This document shows positions 12,601-21,646 of a stretch of DNA of 64,000 nucleotides, piece by piece. The position numbers and the translations under genes are program-made. The number at the start of each line of letters is the position of its first letter. Position 1 is the stretch's first letter. Where the stretch lies: the NCBI GenBank assembly GCA_003550305.1, contig QKYT01000026.1:224053-288052 (forward strand). Direction: 5' to 3'. The DNA is from Glomus cerebriforme. Taxonomy: Eukaryota; Glomeromycota; Glomeromycetes; Glomerales; Glomeraceae. The notes below the pieces were generated by a model that saw only the letters and a list, made by a program, of their open reading frames with translations, ran no database searches and was not told where the DNA came from.

Positions 12601-12781
12601 CAATTGTTATATAAAGAAATCTCTCTCGGACTTTACTTCTCTAAAAGACATCAGAAGAGATGTTATCTTATTTTGTAAGAAAAAAAATATGGAACAATCA
12701 CCATCGATACTAGAACTTAATGCAATAAAAATTGCCGAAAAATCTTCAATTTTTGAACTCGAAAGAAAATTAAATTTGTAA
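9608..12781 (+). CDS. CTC1: Large OB-fold protein, probable CST telomere complex subunit CTC1
   Basis: A single uninterrupted frame of 1057 residues, striking next to its intron-rich neighbours. The N-terminal region (about residues 27-110: TIVLLGTLQLITKD, ILFEDETGKVPCLLIGY, WFIGTIALLSWSFL) looks like the first OB folds of CTC1. Other OB-like strands recur (ILRKVEPKKSFLGNIYCYAS; KISDGTCNATVTARGDIV). A C-terminal zinc ribbon C-x2-C-x8-C-x3-C (C919, C922, C931, C935) sits inside an OB fold, as in CTC1 and RPA70. CTC1 with STN1 and TEN1 binds single-stranded telomeric DNA and recruits polymerase alpha-primase. Human CTC1 is about 1200 residues, so the size fits. It could alternatively be a divergent RPA1-like protein, but the length argues against that. 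Sequence similarity is weak by eye. Confidence 0.62.
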   Translation: MTQYPRYHRWFLSELIMNKRCITPLANTIVLLGTLQLITKDNTKYPKGTILFEDETGKVPCLLIGYEKDWFIGTIALLSWSFLINKQQTGKEVCHLEVHSEIFFLRVGVSEVLRSKKLTLYSNFLEKRNRSYFLDRNLFQQSKSLVTTADMLINLSRNSTEFLPNVNLIAMVNMKSVLYQSEDEIAFIVTLNEVHDPRSFIHIIFNGDHFIEYYKIIMVGEIYIFKNMKPRSFNEKTLQSAAFEISSIDSIEYSNRKLAIAYNSSNLAEQTQNSIDLTYSCFGYEGIITCIIDNALGLFVLDSEYILHLGKYPEYNPSITPYRLGMKLLLHNIHAIKFSMDKDIWKLDNHKYCPDFRNVKAIFAACHCSTIQVIRFPSEIFEPDSGLQKIIGKFSNFRNNNSFTLLELIWVQKVYYDITKKFPNEFEDQTLLSDPRPSKSDYKKVENCPFSRLLRTYRITNHFKDLAREYFNHKISCHITEDNQEIDIRLPPISEVLQFINELVTTQQRFSSEIYGEAQLKVISQFEAKLEKTHLMGVLEGSLDGTLQLKDQTGKVSVINISFEKIQTHHLNNVWIIPEYELVVEQPNKIYLRFAIEKCFCFYAKSHDPQFHSNQSIFQVRHIFPTKLKYSSDSLTPKMNCKLQIEIIEYQSDLISNNALTFINLSNDFIKILPAMHIGLFYVLSFDKSKFEQIVNSKERLITLKFDDFATANIINLQFDDSSTFKDLFGHVIQPKILKLNESSKITFKNLKTAFLMEDKQLNVQEILNENLINSLNEMNKPVSLKGLIVSKEIQHTNVGQSKASLLLKIQDIQGDEIVDIYISNISKYVIPIGLIPGQIIILRKVEPKKSFLGNIYCYASEITHISLHGYPKAIRSFHQDLDNTILIDLFENRMSIQSIFRVPCRINTIYEIIMQFVCEACERIIENNFCPNGCNLGQRLYSSSKFKISDGTCNATVTARGDIVIRELLCIGNDSYEKICNQIGKSRFFYEWNIFNDNCYIKKSLSDFTSLKDIRRDVILFCKKKNMEQSPSILELNAIKIAEKSSIFELERKLNL

Positions 12782-13515
12782 AGTATATTTTTCTATTATA
12801 AAATTTTCTCTGTTAAATTATGTTCATTAATTATATTTAATTTTTTCATTTTAAATTTAGTTTTAGGAGATACGAAAAATGAAGGCTAAATATTTGACTT
12901 TTATTTATGTATCGCATTGTAATTAATAAAAATAGCAATGAAAAATTTAATCGACAATTATAAGGATTTATAATTAAACTTAAGTTATGAAGATTAGAAA
13001 ATAGAAAATAAAGAGTTAAAATCCAATATTATGTACATATTTGTTTTTAAAAATTAGAACAATTGGGATTAAATGCTTTAAAATGTATTTATATAACTGA
13101 TTAGATAATTTAGTTATGAAATATTTGCTCTTTAGATTATGTCGGTTATTTTTTTTATCTTTGAGCTTTTGTTCCTTACTTCCTTTTACCTTTTATTCAT
13201 AAGGTTCTTGGGACAGTCGCCCGTAATTTCTTGTGGCGCATACTTTATATTTAATTTGAAATAATTGAATTTATTGAAGCAATTTGCTATTTACATTTAC
13301 TAAATTCTATTTTAATGATCTATGATTTTGAAAGTTTTGTAAAAGTGTTCGGAATAATCAAAACATGATGGAATGATTGATTGATAGTATAAACTAACAT
13401 AGTAATTCAAGAAATGGCCGAAATTTTAAATTTGATATTCCTTATAAATAATTGTAAAAACTATATATTAAAGTCGAACACTGAGAAAAAATATTAATTA
13501 TAAAGAAATCATGAC
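12782..13515. other. Convergent CTC1/U2AF1 3' gap
   Basis: About 730 nt of AT-rich sequence between two facing gene ends. I see no open frame, repeat array or RNA gene. Confidence 0.5.
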
Positions 13516-14275
13516 TTAAACTTCACTTTTCTCACGTTTAACACGTCTTTGTTCACGCAAAAAATTTCTTTGAGCGGCAAAAAGCTCTTTCTTTAAATAT
13601 CTTGATACCTCTTTTAAATGCATAAAATTACAAAATCCTCCTCTAGTACATTCTGCGTTTTCATTTTGACGACAGCAAGCTTCTCGAAAATCTGTAACTG
13701 GAGAAAGTTCAGCATATATAGGTCGTCCTTTATTTATTTTTAATTAATTATTATTATTTTGTTAAAATCTCATGTAAAATGAAAGTTATAAGGTAATAAC
13801 AGAAAACCTACCAGCGTAGAACCTTTGATTAAGATTATCTACTGCTTTTTGAGCGTCTTCTTCATATCTAAATCGAGCATAAACATTTCCAATCAAATGA
13901 TCACCTACATTATCACATACATGCATCTCTTCAACTTCTCCGTATTTGCACAATTCAGTGAAAAAATCTTCGTAAAAATCGTCAAAATGTGCCTGGATTT
14001 GTTCCTCAGACATGTTACAATTAGTATCATGTGCGGGATTTTGATAGATATTAGAACAAAGAATTGTTTGTGAGAAAGTAGGTTTGACGTGTTTTCTACT
14101 ACAACGATCCCCATGGCGACAGGCTCCGATTTTAAAATAAAAAGAACAATTAACTCTATAAAAAGAAATTTATAAGTGAGCATATAACTATAAAGTAAAG
14201 AGAATCTATTGATCTATTATAATAAACTTACTTGTCCTTTTCCGTACCATAAATTGAAGCGAGATATTCTGCCAT
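13516..14275 (-). CDS. U2AF1: Splicing factor U2AF small subunit (U2AF35/U2AF23)
   Basis: Three exons (14232-14275, 13812-14155, 13516-13727) give 199 residues. It begins [15 protein letters not shown]. It has a first CCCH finger ([20 protein letters not shown]), an atypical RRM (U2AF-homology motif) containing [19 protein letters not shown] and [20 protein letters not shown], and a second CCCH finger ending [10 protein letters not shown]. It heterodimerises with U2AF large subunit and reads the AG of the 3' splice site in the nucleus. The protein stops soon after the second finger ([12 protein letters not shown]) and lacks the C-terminal Arg-Ser/Gly tail of animal U2AF35. In this it resembles fission-yeast U2AF23. 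The window's introns nearly all end in AG after T-rich tracts, consistent with active U2AF. Confidence 0.95.
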
Positions 14276-14957
14276 TTTATAATTTTAAATGACTAAACGT
14301 TCGATTTTTTAATACCCAGATACTATTTTTTTTTTTCACACTTACCTTATATAAAGTGGGTCTAACCTAATTGGAAGATTAAAAATTAGGAGGAATGTGA
14401 GCTTAACTAATCAATAACTGGTTTCGGAATCAATCTAGAAAATTCTCAAATAACTTGTTTAGAGAGAGAAAACCATTAACCTTCGTGATTTTAAGAGATT
14501 TGGATTTGACTGACAAAATTCGGAAAAAATATAACAATGTGCTGAGATAATTAACTAAGATTCTAACAAAATTTTCGGTCCTGAAAACTCTTAATAATGG
14601 AATTTTTTCGCAATAATTCGTAGTAACAAAATTTTAATTTTTACCAAATTTGGTTGACGTTTTCAAATGAAACATGAAATACTGTACGTTATATAAATGC
14701 GTATATTATTTTGTGTAAAAGTCTACAAATTTATTCACGGCAAATATTCATTATAAATAGAGGAAAGGACTTTATTATTCAAAATACGATCGTTTGTAAC
14801 TGATTTAAAATTCAAATCAAAATTGCTCCATAATAAAATCAAATCTTGGGAATCGTTTGCTTTATGATTAAAATTGACAAGTCACCGTATTTGATCTGAT
14901 ATATCTGATATATACTATATATACTGATAAATTTTTTTTTTAAAAAAAAAAAAAATC
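14276..14957. promoter_or_regulatory. Divergent U2AF1/GCH1 spacer
   Basis: A 680-nt head-to-head region. It contains a tandem of GATATA/TATACT words at 14895-14927, and then a T10-A14 junction (14932-14955) ending 2 nt before the GCH1 ATG. No gene is seen. Confidence 0.4.
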
Positions 14958-15949
14958 ATGGCATCTACTAAAAATCTGCCTCTGACTCTAAATACAGAAA
15001 AACCATTCGATATAGACGGGTTAAGTTGGCCTAGTAAGTACCTGCTATTATCATTTACGGCTTGTTCCTTATATATTCTTTCTTTTTTCAAAAAAAAAAA
15101 CATATATATATATATAGGTATAGGTACAAAACAACGTTTAAATGAAACGACCGAACAGAAAAATGAACGTACAAATAAACTTGCTGAGGCAATTAAGACT
15201 ATTTTAGAGTGCATTGGAGAAGATCCAGAACGTGAAGGTTTACTAAAAACTCCCCATAGATACGCTCAAGCATTAATGTTTTTTTCTAAAGGGTATGAAG
15301 AAAGTATTGAACGTATGTTTAAATATATATATATATTTGGTTCCTTAGGTTAAAAAGAGTAGTTTAAATTGTTTTTATTAAATCAAATTATTTTAGAGAT
15401 AGTCAACGGTGCTATATTTGAAGAAGGTAAGATTATCATGATTTTTTTAATAATTATTGTAATAATGTTATTAAAAAGAATCTTTTATAATAGACCACGA
15501 CGAGATGGTTATTGTAAAGGATATCGAAGTATTTTCTTTATGTGAACATCATTTAGTTCCATTTACTGGCAAGGTTAAAAATTTCCCAAGTTGAGCGTTA
15601 AATATTTTAAAACTTCAGCAATTTAATATTCAATTTTATTTATAAACAGATCAGTATTGGTTATATTCCAAATCGAAGCGTTATCGGATTATCTAAAATA
15701 GCTCGTATTGCAGAAATGTTTTCAAGAAGACTCCAAGTTCAAGAACGTTTGACAAAACAAATTGCAGTAGCATTACAAGAAATACTTAAACCTCAAGGTG
15801 TTGCTGTTGTAATGGATGCAAGTCATTTATGTATGTCAATGCGTGGAGTACAAAAACCCGGAAGTTCAACTGTAACAAGTGTAATGCTGGGCGTATTTAG
15901 AGAACAAGCTAAAACTAGAGAAGAGTTTCTAACATTAATACGAAACTAA
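14958..15949 (+). CDS. GCH1: GTP cyclohydrolase I
   Basis: Five exons (14958-15033, 15118-15312, 15397-15426, 15494-15573, 15650-15949) give 226 residues, the normal size. It catalyses the first step of folate and pterin synthesis, GTP to 7,8-dihydroneopterin triphosphate. Key segments are [39 protein letters not shown], and the zinc-ligand motif [11 protein letters not shown]. Then come [33 protein letters not shown] (third zinc Cys and catalytic His region) and the C-terminal [16 protein letters not shown]. In fungi it is the FOL2 protein and acts in the cytosol as a toroidal homodecamer. A pure T-tract/A-tract junction lies directly before the start codon. The gene converges on the Arg/Glu-rich gene at 16341. 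Confidence 0.97.
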
Positions 15950-16340
15950 TAATAATTATATTGAACTATTTATTACTTAGAAATAATATGAATGTAATAA
16001 TAATAAATGTTTCATACACGAGATGTTAGTACAGTCGAGGAATTTTCGTATATAATATTTATTTATTTATTTATTTATTTATTTTTTTTTTGATATCATG
16101 ATCGCCAAATTTCACAGTAAAATAACCAAGAAGAAATTTAATACTTAAACAATAAAAAGAAAAAAAGAAAAAAAAATAGACAAATCTTGCAAAGTTGATA
16201 CAGATATTTTGCTTTGACCGGACTAGATATCTTTTTTCCTTTAATTATAAGATTGATCTATTGAATGACCATTTTCCATTGAAGATATGAAGTCGAAACA
16301 GGAAATCCAAAAGAAGAAATATTTTAACCGTCCAAAAAAT
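15950..16340. repeat. Convergent 3' gap with a TTTA microsatellite
   Basis: Between GCH1 and the next gene on the other strand. A (TTTA)n run occupies about 16060-16082 and is followed by a T-tract to 16091. A-rich tracts follow at 16146-16180. No gene. Confidence 0.6.
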
Positions 16341-18296
16341 TTATTTTTTAGAAGAAAAAGCTTGATCGAAGTCGCCTCTTTCTTTGTTATCCCTATTATC
16401 TCTCTCACGATTCTTTGTGATATTGCGATCCAGATCTCTACTCTTCTCTTCATTATCCCAGAATTTATTATTTTTCTCACGTGTAATGTGACGTTCATAA
16501 GATTCTTTGGTTGCATCTGAACCTCCACTATTATTGCGATCTGTGTTAATATCTCCGTATTTATCATCAGAATTCCAATTTCTTGACTTTTCGTTTCGGA
16601 TACGATCACGAGTACGATCTTGTGTACTGTTATTATTAGTACTAACAATAGTACTATTGCTATGATTATCTGTATCGATATGCTTATGTTTATCATCAGT
16701 AGTTACTTCCCAAAGTCTTCGTCTCTCACGACCACGACCACGTTCTTGTTCATAGCCTCCACTAGGAATGTCATTAGAACTATTTTGCCCTCTTTTTCCT
16801 TCTCTATTATCTTTATCTACATTTATATCCCAATTCCTTGATTTAAGAGGACGCTCACGTTCATATGATTCATTAACACTTGAACCCAAACCAGAACTAA
16901 GACCGTTATCTTCATATGAAGATTTCATATTGATAGGACTTGGTGGTATAACTGGAGAAGCATAATGATCAAATCCAGGTGAGTGCAATTCGGTATAATG
17001 AGGCATATTATAATGTATAGAAGAATCTCTACGTTCAAATTCATTATCACGAACTAGATCATAACGAGGTGGTCGATCTCGTTCATATCGACGTTCGTAT
17101 GTAGGATTTGATACACGTCTAGAATTAGGCGAAAGTGAACGTCTATTATGTGAATATCGAGCTCGAGGCGATATTGATCTTCTGGGATAAATTGGAGGCT
17201 GATAAAAATAATCAAATCGTTTAAAGTTGTCCCTATAAGGAAAGTTACCAGTAGGAGGAGGTGATGCACGGTAATAAGGTTCCCAATCAAATTCACGATA
17301 ACGAGGATATTCTCGTTCTCTAAAATCAGGTTCTCGATGGTAATCATAATATGGAGCACGCATTCTATCTGTTTCTCTACCATACTCATAATACGGAACA
17401 CGCACACGTGGATGGGATTCTTCATAGTATCTTGTCGGATTTTCACGCGGTCGTGTTATTTCCCGTTCTCGCATTTCTCGTTCACGTTCCCTTTCTATTA
17501 TTCTTAATTCTCTTTCACGATCATACCTTTCCTTTCTATCTGCTATATCAAAATCTCTTTCTCTTTCTGGTATACGGGTTCTATCTTTAATTCGTATTCT
17601 GTCAAATAATTGCACTCTCTCATAATTAAAATCTCGATTTTTATAACGCATTCGATTTTTTTTTCGATCATTATTAAAATAATCCTTTCGAGGCACTCTA
17701 ATGTTTGAATGCCATGAAGGGGGAGGAGGAATTTCAGAATCATAAATAGGTGTCCTTGGTCTATGATGATGATGTAAAGAAGACTTTAATTCAGAAATGG
17801 CAGCTGGACGGTTTGGAGTTGACACCAAATCAGGATGTGGTGGTGGTGGTGGTGGTGGCGGTGTTGTAACCATATGTAACTCCTCCGACGGTCGTGAATA
17901 ATATGAATCTTCGCTGTGAATGCTATTAGAACGTATTCTCTTGCGATTGTAATTTTTACTTCCGTTTTTTTGTTTTTCAGAATATCTAGAATTCTTATCA
18001 TATGGGTCTCGAACATTCCTTTCTGTCGGATCTGATTCATACAAAAGTGTAAGTTCATGAGACTCATTTTGATCAGTTATATCATTATGTTTTTCGTCCT
18101 GTGACTGTGCTGTGACTTCTTCTCTTGTTCGTTGATAACCATGATCGCGTTCGAATTCACGATCATCGTTAGAAGATTGTTGAAGCAGTTCTTCTTTCGG
18201 AGAGATAGGTTGTAAGTCTTGTTGTTCAGTCGAAAGTATTTCTTTTCTATCTTCAATATTCACTTCTTCCATCCCGTGTATTTCTTGTGCTTTCAT
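16341..18296 (-). CDS. Arg/Glu/Asp-rich low-complexity protein of unknown function
   Basis: A single frame of 651 residues with no intron. I do not recognise the family. The N-terminal 100 residues are acidic and Gln-rich. Then comes a basic patch KNYNRKRIRSNSIHS and a proline run (PPPPPPPPHPD at about 151-161). A long central part is full of alternating Arg with Glu/Asp (REREREMRERE) and Tyr-Arg repeats (EYPRYREFDWEPYYRASPPP). It then has an RS-like block (PRRSISPRARYSHNRRSLSP) and a C-terminal Asp/Asn/Arg-rich tail ending QAFSSKK. Such RE/RS/RD composition is typical of nuclear mRNA-processing scaffold proteins, so a nuclear role is a reasonable guess only. It is head-to-head with PDX2 (256-nt spacer). 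Persistence of a 2-kb open frame in AT-rich DNA supports a real gene. Confidence 0.7.
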   Translation of the reverse strand: MKAQEIHGMEEVNIEDRKEILSTEQQDLQPISPKEELLQQSSNDDREFERDHGYQRTREEVTAQSQDEKHNDITDQNESHELTLLYESDPTERNVRDPYDKNSRYSEKQKNGSKNYNRKRIRSNSIHSEDSYYSRPSEELHMVTTPPPPPPPPHPDLVSTPNRPAAISELKSSLHHHHRPRTPIYDSEIPPPPSWHSNIRVPRKDYFNNDRKKNRMRYKNRDFNYERVQLFDRIRIKDRTRIPERERDFDIADRKERYDRERELRIIEREREREMREREITRPRENPTRYYEESHPRVRVPYYEYGRETDRMRAPYYDYHREPDFREREYPRYREFDWEPYYRASPPPTGNFPYRDNFKRFDYFYQPPIYPRRSISPRARYSHNRRSLSPNSRRVSNPTYERRYERDRPPRYDLVRDNEFERRDSSIHYNMPHYTELHSPGFDHYASPVIPPSPINMKSSYEDNGLSSGLGSSVNESYERERPLKSRNWDINVDKDNREGKRGQNSSNDIPSGGYEQERGRGRERRRLWEVTTDDKHKHIDTDNHSNSTIVSTNNNSTQDRTRDRIRNEKSRNWNSDDKYGDINTDRNNSGGSDATKESYERHITREKNNKFWDNEEKSRDLDRNITKNRERDNRDNKERGDFDQAFSSKK

Positions 18297-18552
18297 AATA
18301 AAAAGAGGCAGTAACTAAAATAAAACTTGATATAACAGTTTAAAACCGGAACAATATATTTCTGATTCTATTGGTTAAATTCGTGGTGTAACAAAGAATT
18401 TCGTAAAACAAACCTAATCTAAAAAAAAAAAATCAATGAGCCATTATCATAAATTAACTTATTAAGATTTGTAAATATTCGATCACTTTTAAAATATTTA
18501 TAAGCCTATTTATTATTAAAAAAAAAAACTTTTTCCCCTATTCATTAAAAAA
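18297..18552. promoter_or_regulatory. Shared divergent promoter, RE-rich gene/PDX2
   Basis: A 256-nt head-to-head spacer with A-tracts at 18421-18432 and 18519-18527 but no recognisable named element. Confidence 0.35.
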
Positions 18553-19404
18553 ATGATTCGCACTTATAACGGAGATTTTCAACAATCTCAAGCTCAACTC
18601 AAGTTTGGAGTATTAGGTAATTAATTCTTTTCAATATTTAATTCCATAGCAACACATTTCCTTACATTACCTTCCTTTATTGCAGCTCTTCAAGGAGCTT
18701 TCCAAGAACATATACACATGTTACAAAATATACCGCAAGTCTCTTCAGCAATACCTATACGTAAAGCAGAACAACTAAAAACAATTGATGCTTTAATAAT
18801 ACCTGGTGGAGAATCTACCACAATGGCTTTAGTGGCCGAACGTAGTGGATTAATGGAACCTCTTCGAGAATTCGTGCGTAGCAGAAGACCTACTTGGGGT
18901 ACATGTGCTGGTATGATCATGTTGGCTAATGAAGCCAATAAAACAAAAAAAGGTGGTCAAGGTTTGATAGGTGGACTGGATATCACAGTTAACCGAAATC
19001 AATTCGGCAGTCAAGTAAGCTATTATATTCAATTAATTTATCATAATTATTTAAATTTGATTGTTTCCTTTTAATCACATTTTCTTTATTAGATCGATTC
19101 ATTTGAATCATTATTACATATTAATCACATCACAACTTCATCGGATGATTTATTTCCTGCAATATTTATTCGTGCTCCAATTATTTCTTCAATTAATTCT
19201 TCTAATATAGAAGTTCTTGCTCGATTGGAGCATGATGTAGGTGAAACAGATGCTTCAGCAATTGTAGCCGTTAAACAGGGTAATCTATTAGGTACAGCTT
19301 TTCATCCTGAATTAACGAATGATGATCGTATACATAGATATTTTGTACAACTCACTCAAGATTATTATAACACTGAGAATGAAAGGAAAATAAATAATTT
19401 GTAA
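18553..19404 (+). CDS. PDX2: Pyridoxal 5'-phosphate synthase glutaminase subunit
   Basis: Three exons (18553-18616, 18686-19014, 19093-19404) give 234 residues. It is a class-I glutamine amidotransferase (Sno/PdxT family) that supplies ammonia to the Pdx1/Snz lyase subunit for vitamin B6 synthesis. Diagnostic segments are GVLALQGAFQEH near the N-terminus, the oxyanion/substrate loop PGGESTTMALVAERSGL, the nucleophile in WGTCAGMIML (C95), and the His-Glu pair in GTAFHPELTND near the C-terminus. An extra 18-residue N-terminal leader (MIRTYNGDFQQSQAQLKF) precedes the domain. The partner PDX1 is not in the window. It acts in the cytosol. Confidence 0.95.
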
Positions 19405-19633
19405 CATTAATTTCTTGGAATAAAGTGAGACTCATATTTCTACTGATTAGATTAAAAAAAAATAAAATAAATAAATAAATAATAATAAACTTGTATTTTT
19501 TAAAAAGTTCATTCATTCGTCATTCCATTTCACTTTTTCCTATTTCATACATTGTAATAATATATTGTTATTGTTATATTAATTAAGCCTTTCTCAATTA
19601 TCATCACAAATATTTCTACACGTAGCAATTCAA

Positions 19634-21327
19634 TTAAGAAATAAATACTTTCTTCAACTCTTTAAAATCATAGACCATTTCCGTTCTTGGACACTTGATT
19701 TGTCCATTGTTTTTGCTAGACATTTCTTCTAATGCCTTAGATTAAAAGGAAAAATTTTGGTATAAATCAAAGCTTGACGAAATTATATTTCACAAAATAA
19801 TTTAAGTTACCTTAAGTGAATAAACATATCCATTGGGCAAAGACATGGGAGGATTATCCTCGTCTATGATATCTCCACTTAATCGACAAACAATAGTTGA
19901 ATTTACATGATGACTCAACGGAAGGTTTTGTGCTAACAGACCCAAAGTGTCTGGAGAACACACAGGACAATTAATGTTTCTATTATCCGGTTGAGAACAC
20001 ATGGGTGTTTTAAGTGCAGACAATCCCGCTTGAAGGGTAACAGTTAAAAGGGGTTGTGATGTGAGAGAATTCAATGCAAAGTTATCGGCGCGAAATTGTG
20101 CAATAAGCGCATCCCAACGAGACTTATCATACAATTTCTAAATAAAGCAGCTTTTTTGTTAGTTAATTCACGTGGATATACAATTCACACAAACTAACCT
20201 TGTAAGGTGGACATCTAGTGCCAGGTTGAAATGCAAGCAAGGTCATCGCTTGTTGAATTTCTTTCATATGATGTTCTTGGAAAGTATTCAAATACTTCTT
20301 AGCATACACGATCGATTCATCTTTCTTACCAGCACGAATTAGCTCGATAAATTCTTGAAGACGAAGATTGAATTCAAACGTACTCTAATAAACAGAAAAA
20401 AAGATAAAGTAAATAGAACTCTGTATTAAAAAGAACTGGGAGATAGGAATTAACTTACTTGCATCTTACGCAAGTTTGATTTATTATCATTACACCATCG
20501 GAGAGCTTCAGTGCAACTAAATCGTTGCAAAGCTTGTTCAACACGCCTTGCCTGTGAGAACAATTCGACATCAACATAAGCCTATATAAAAGTGAATTCA
20601 ACAAATTAATAAATTTAATTAAATCAATATTAAATCAATATAATAAATATGTAATGTTGTTAAAATAAATAAAGTAACAACCTCTACCTCAATTGATTCA
20701 GCTTTTGCCAAGTGTAACGCAGTCTCACTGAATCCTTCTCTCAACATATAATCTACAAGGATGCGATCTAATCTTACTCGACTCCATTGAGTATACGCTT
20801 CAGAATTTGCACTTTGGATATGAGTTAATTCATTAAGGTGAGATAGTCGCTGTTTACTCCTTGATACATACATCGCTTCCTCAACTTTAGTATCATTGAG
20901 CTAAATTGTAAATAAAAAAAAACGAAATATTTTTTTTTTGTGTCAAAATCATTATCAAACAAGGAATTTAAAAATAATTAAATAATAATTACTTTGCGTT
21001 TCAAACTTTGTAATCTTCCAACCATCCCTTCAAGTGTAGAACTCGCGTCCGATACACCAATTTTCCCTTGATTACTCTTATTCGCTAAATCACTGACCGT
21101 TATATTATCTTTTATAAACACTTTATCAAGTTCCTTTTGAGAAACTTTTGCGGTTTTTTTAAGTTGCTCTAAAGGTACCTACATAATAAAACCAAAATAA
21201 AAATTTTCATTAGCCTCACTTTTGATTGAAATTTTTTATTTTAAAAAAGTGAAACCTCGATAATTTACAATACCTTAATAAAAGGTTGTTCCAGTACCAG
21301 TAAACCGTCGTGATTTAGCTTATTCAT
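19634..21327 (-). CDS. MAEA: GID/CTLH ubiquitin-ligase subunit MAEA/Fyv10 (Gid9)
   Basis: Seven exons, from the 5' end: 21274-21327, 20993-21178, 20688-20900, 20459-20581, 20199-20384, 19811-20137, 19634-19735. They encode 396 residues, equal to the typical MAEA length. It has a LisH/CTLH segment (RLDRILVDYMLREGFSETA, then FSQARRVEQALQRFSC), a CRA region, and a C-terminal degenerate RING (CPVC, then LSHHVNSTIVCRLSGDI, ending IKCPRT). With RMND5/Gid2 it forms the catalytic heterodimer of the GID/CTLH E3 ligase. In yeast that ligase degrades gluconeogenic enzymes when glucose returns. This gives a pathway link, but no physical cluster, with the Ert1-type regulator at 6793. Confidence 0.93.
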
Positions 21328-21646
21328 TTCGTTTAATTAGTGGTAATAAACGAAAAATTTTAATATCGTATTGAATACGTTATACTACGAACCTTTTTTT
21401 TTCCTCAATCTTAAAGCTGCAGGTACGAAAACGATTTACATAAATTTAAATATTTTTATACCCAAATTTTTGTGGCGGGAATTTTGTCTTATCAACATTT
21501 AACGAAAATATCAAAATAGTTTAAATTGTATTACGAATCACGTGTATACTGTGATGATTTTTTTTTTTAATATAAAGTATAACAAAATAAATAGAATGTA
21601 ATAAATAGTTATTAAATTAAACTACATATTTAAATTGAATAAATAG
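21328..21646. promoter_or_regulatory. MAEA upstream region
   Basis: About 320 nt between MAEA (5' side) and the 3' end of the next minus-strand gene. AATCACGTGTAT has its CACGTG core at 21539-21544. No gene is seen. Confidence 0.4.

Noticed and set aside
14915..15214. 99-codon minus-strand frame over the GCH1 5' end
   Set aside because: Antisense shadow of GCH1 exons 1-2 and the T/A tracts.
16241..16696. 151-codon minus-strand frame
   Set aside because: Shadow frame overlapping the Arg/Glu-rich gene end, Ile-rich with no motif.
6793..21327. ERT1 and MAEA as parts of a gluconeogenesis gene cluster
   Set aside because: Both touch gluconeogenesis by family knowledge but unrelated genes lie between them over 11 kb.
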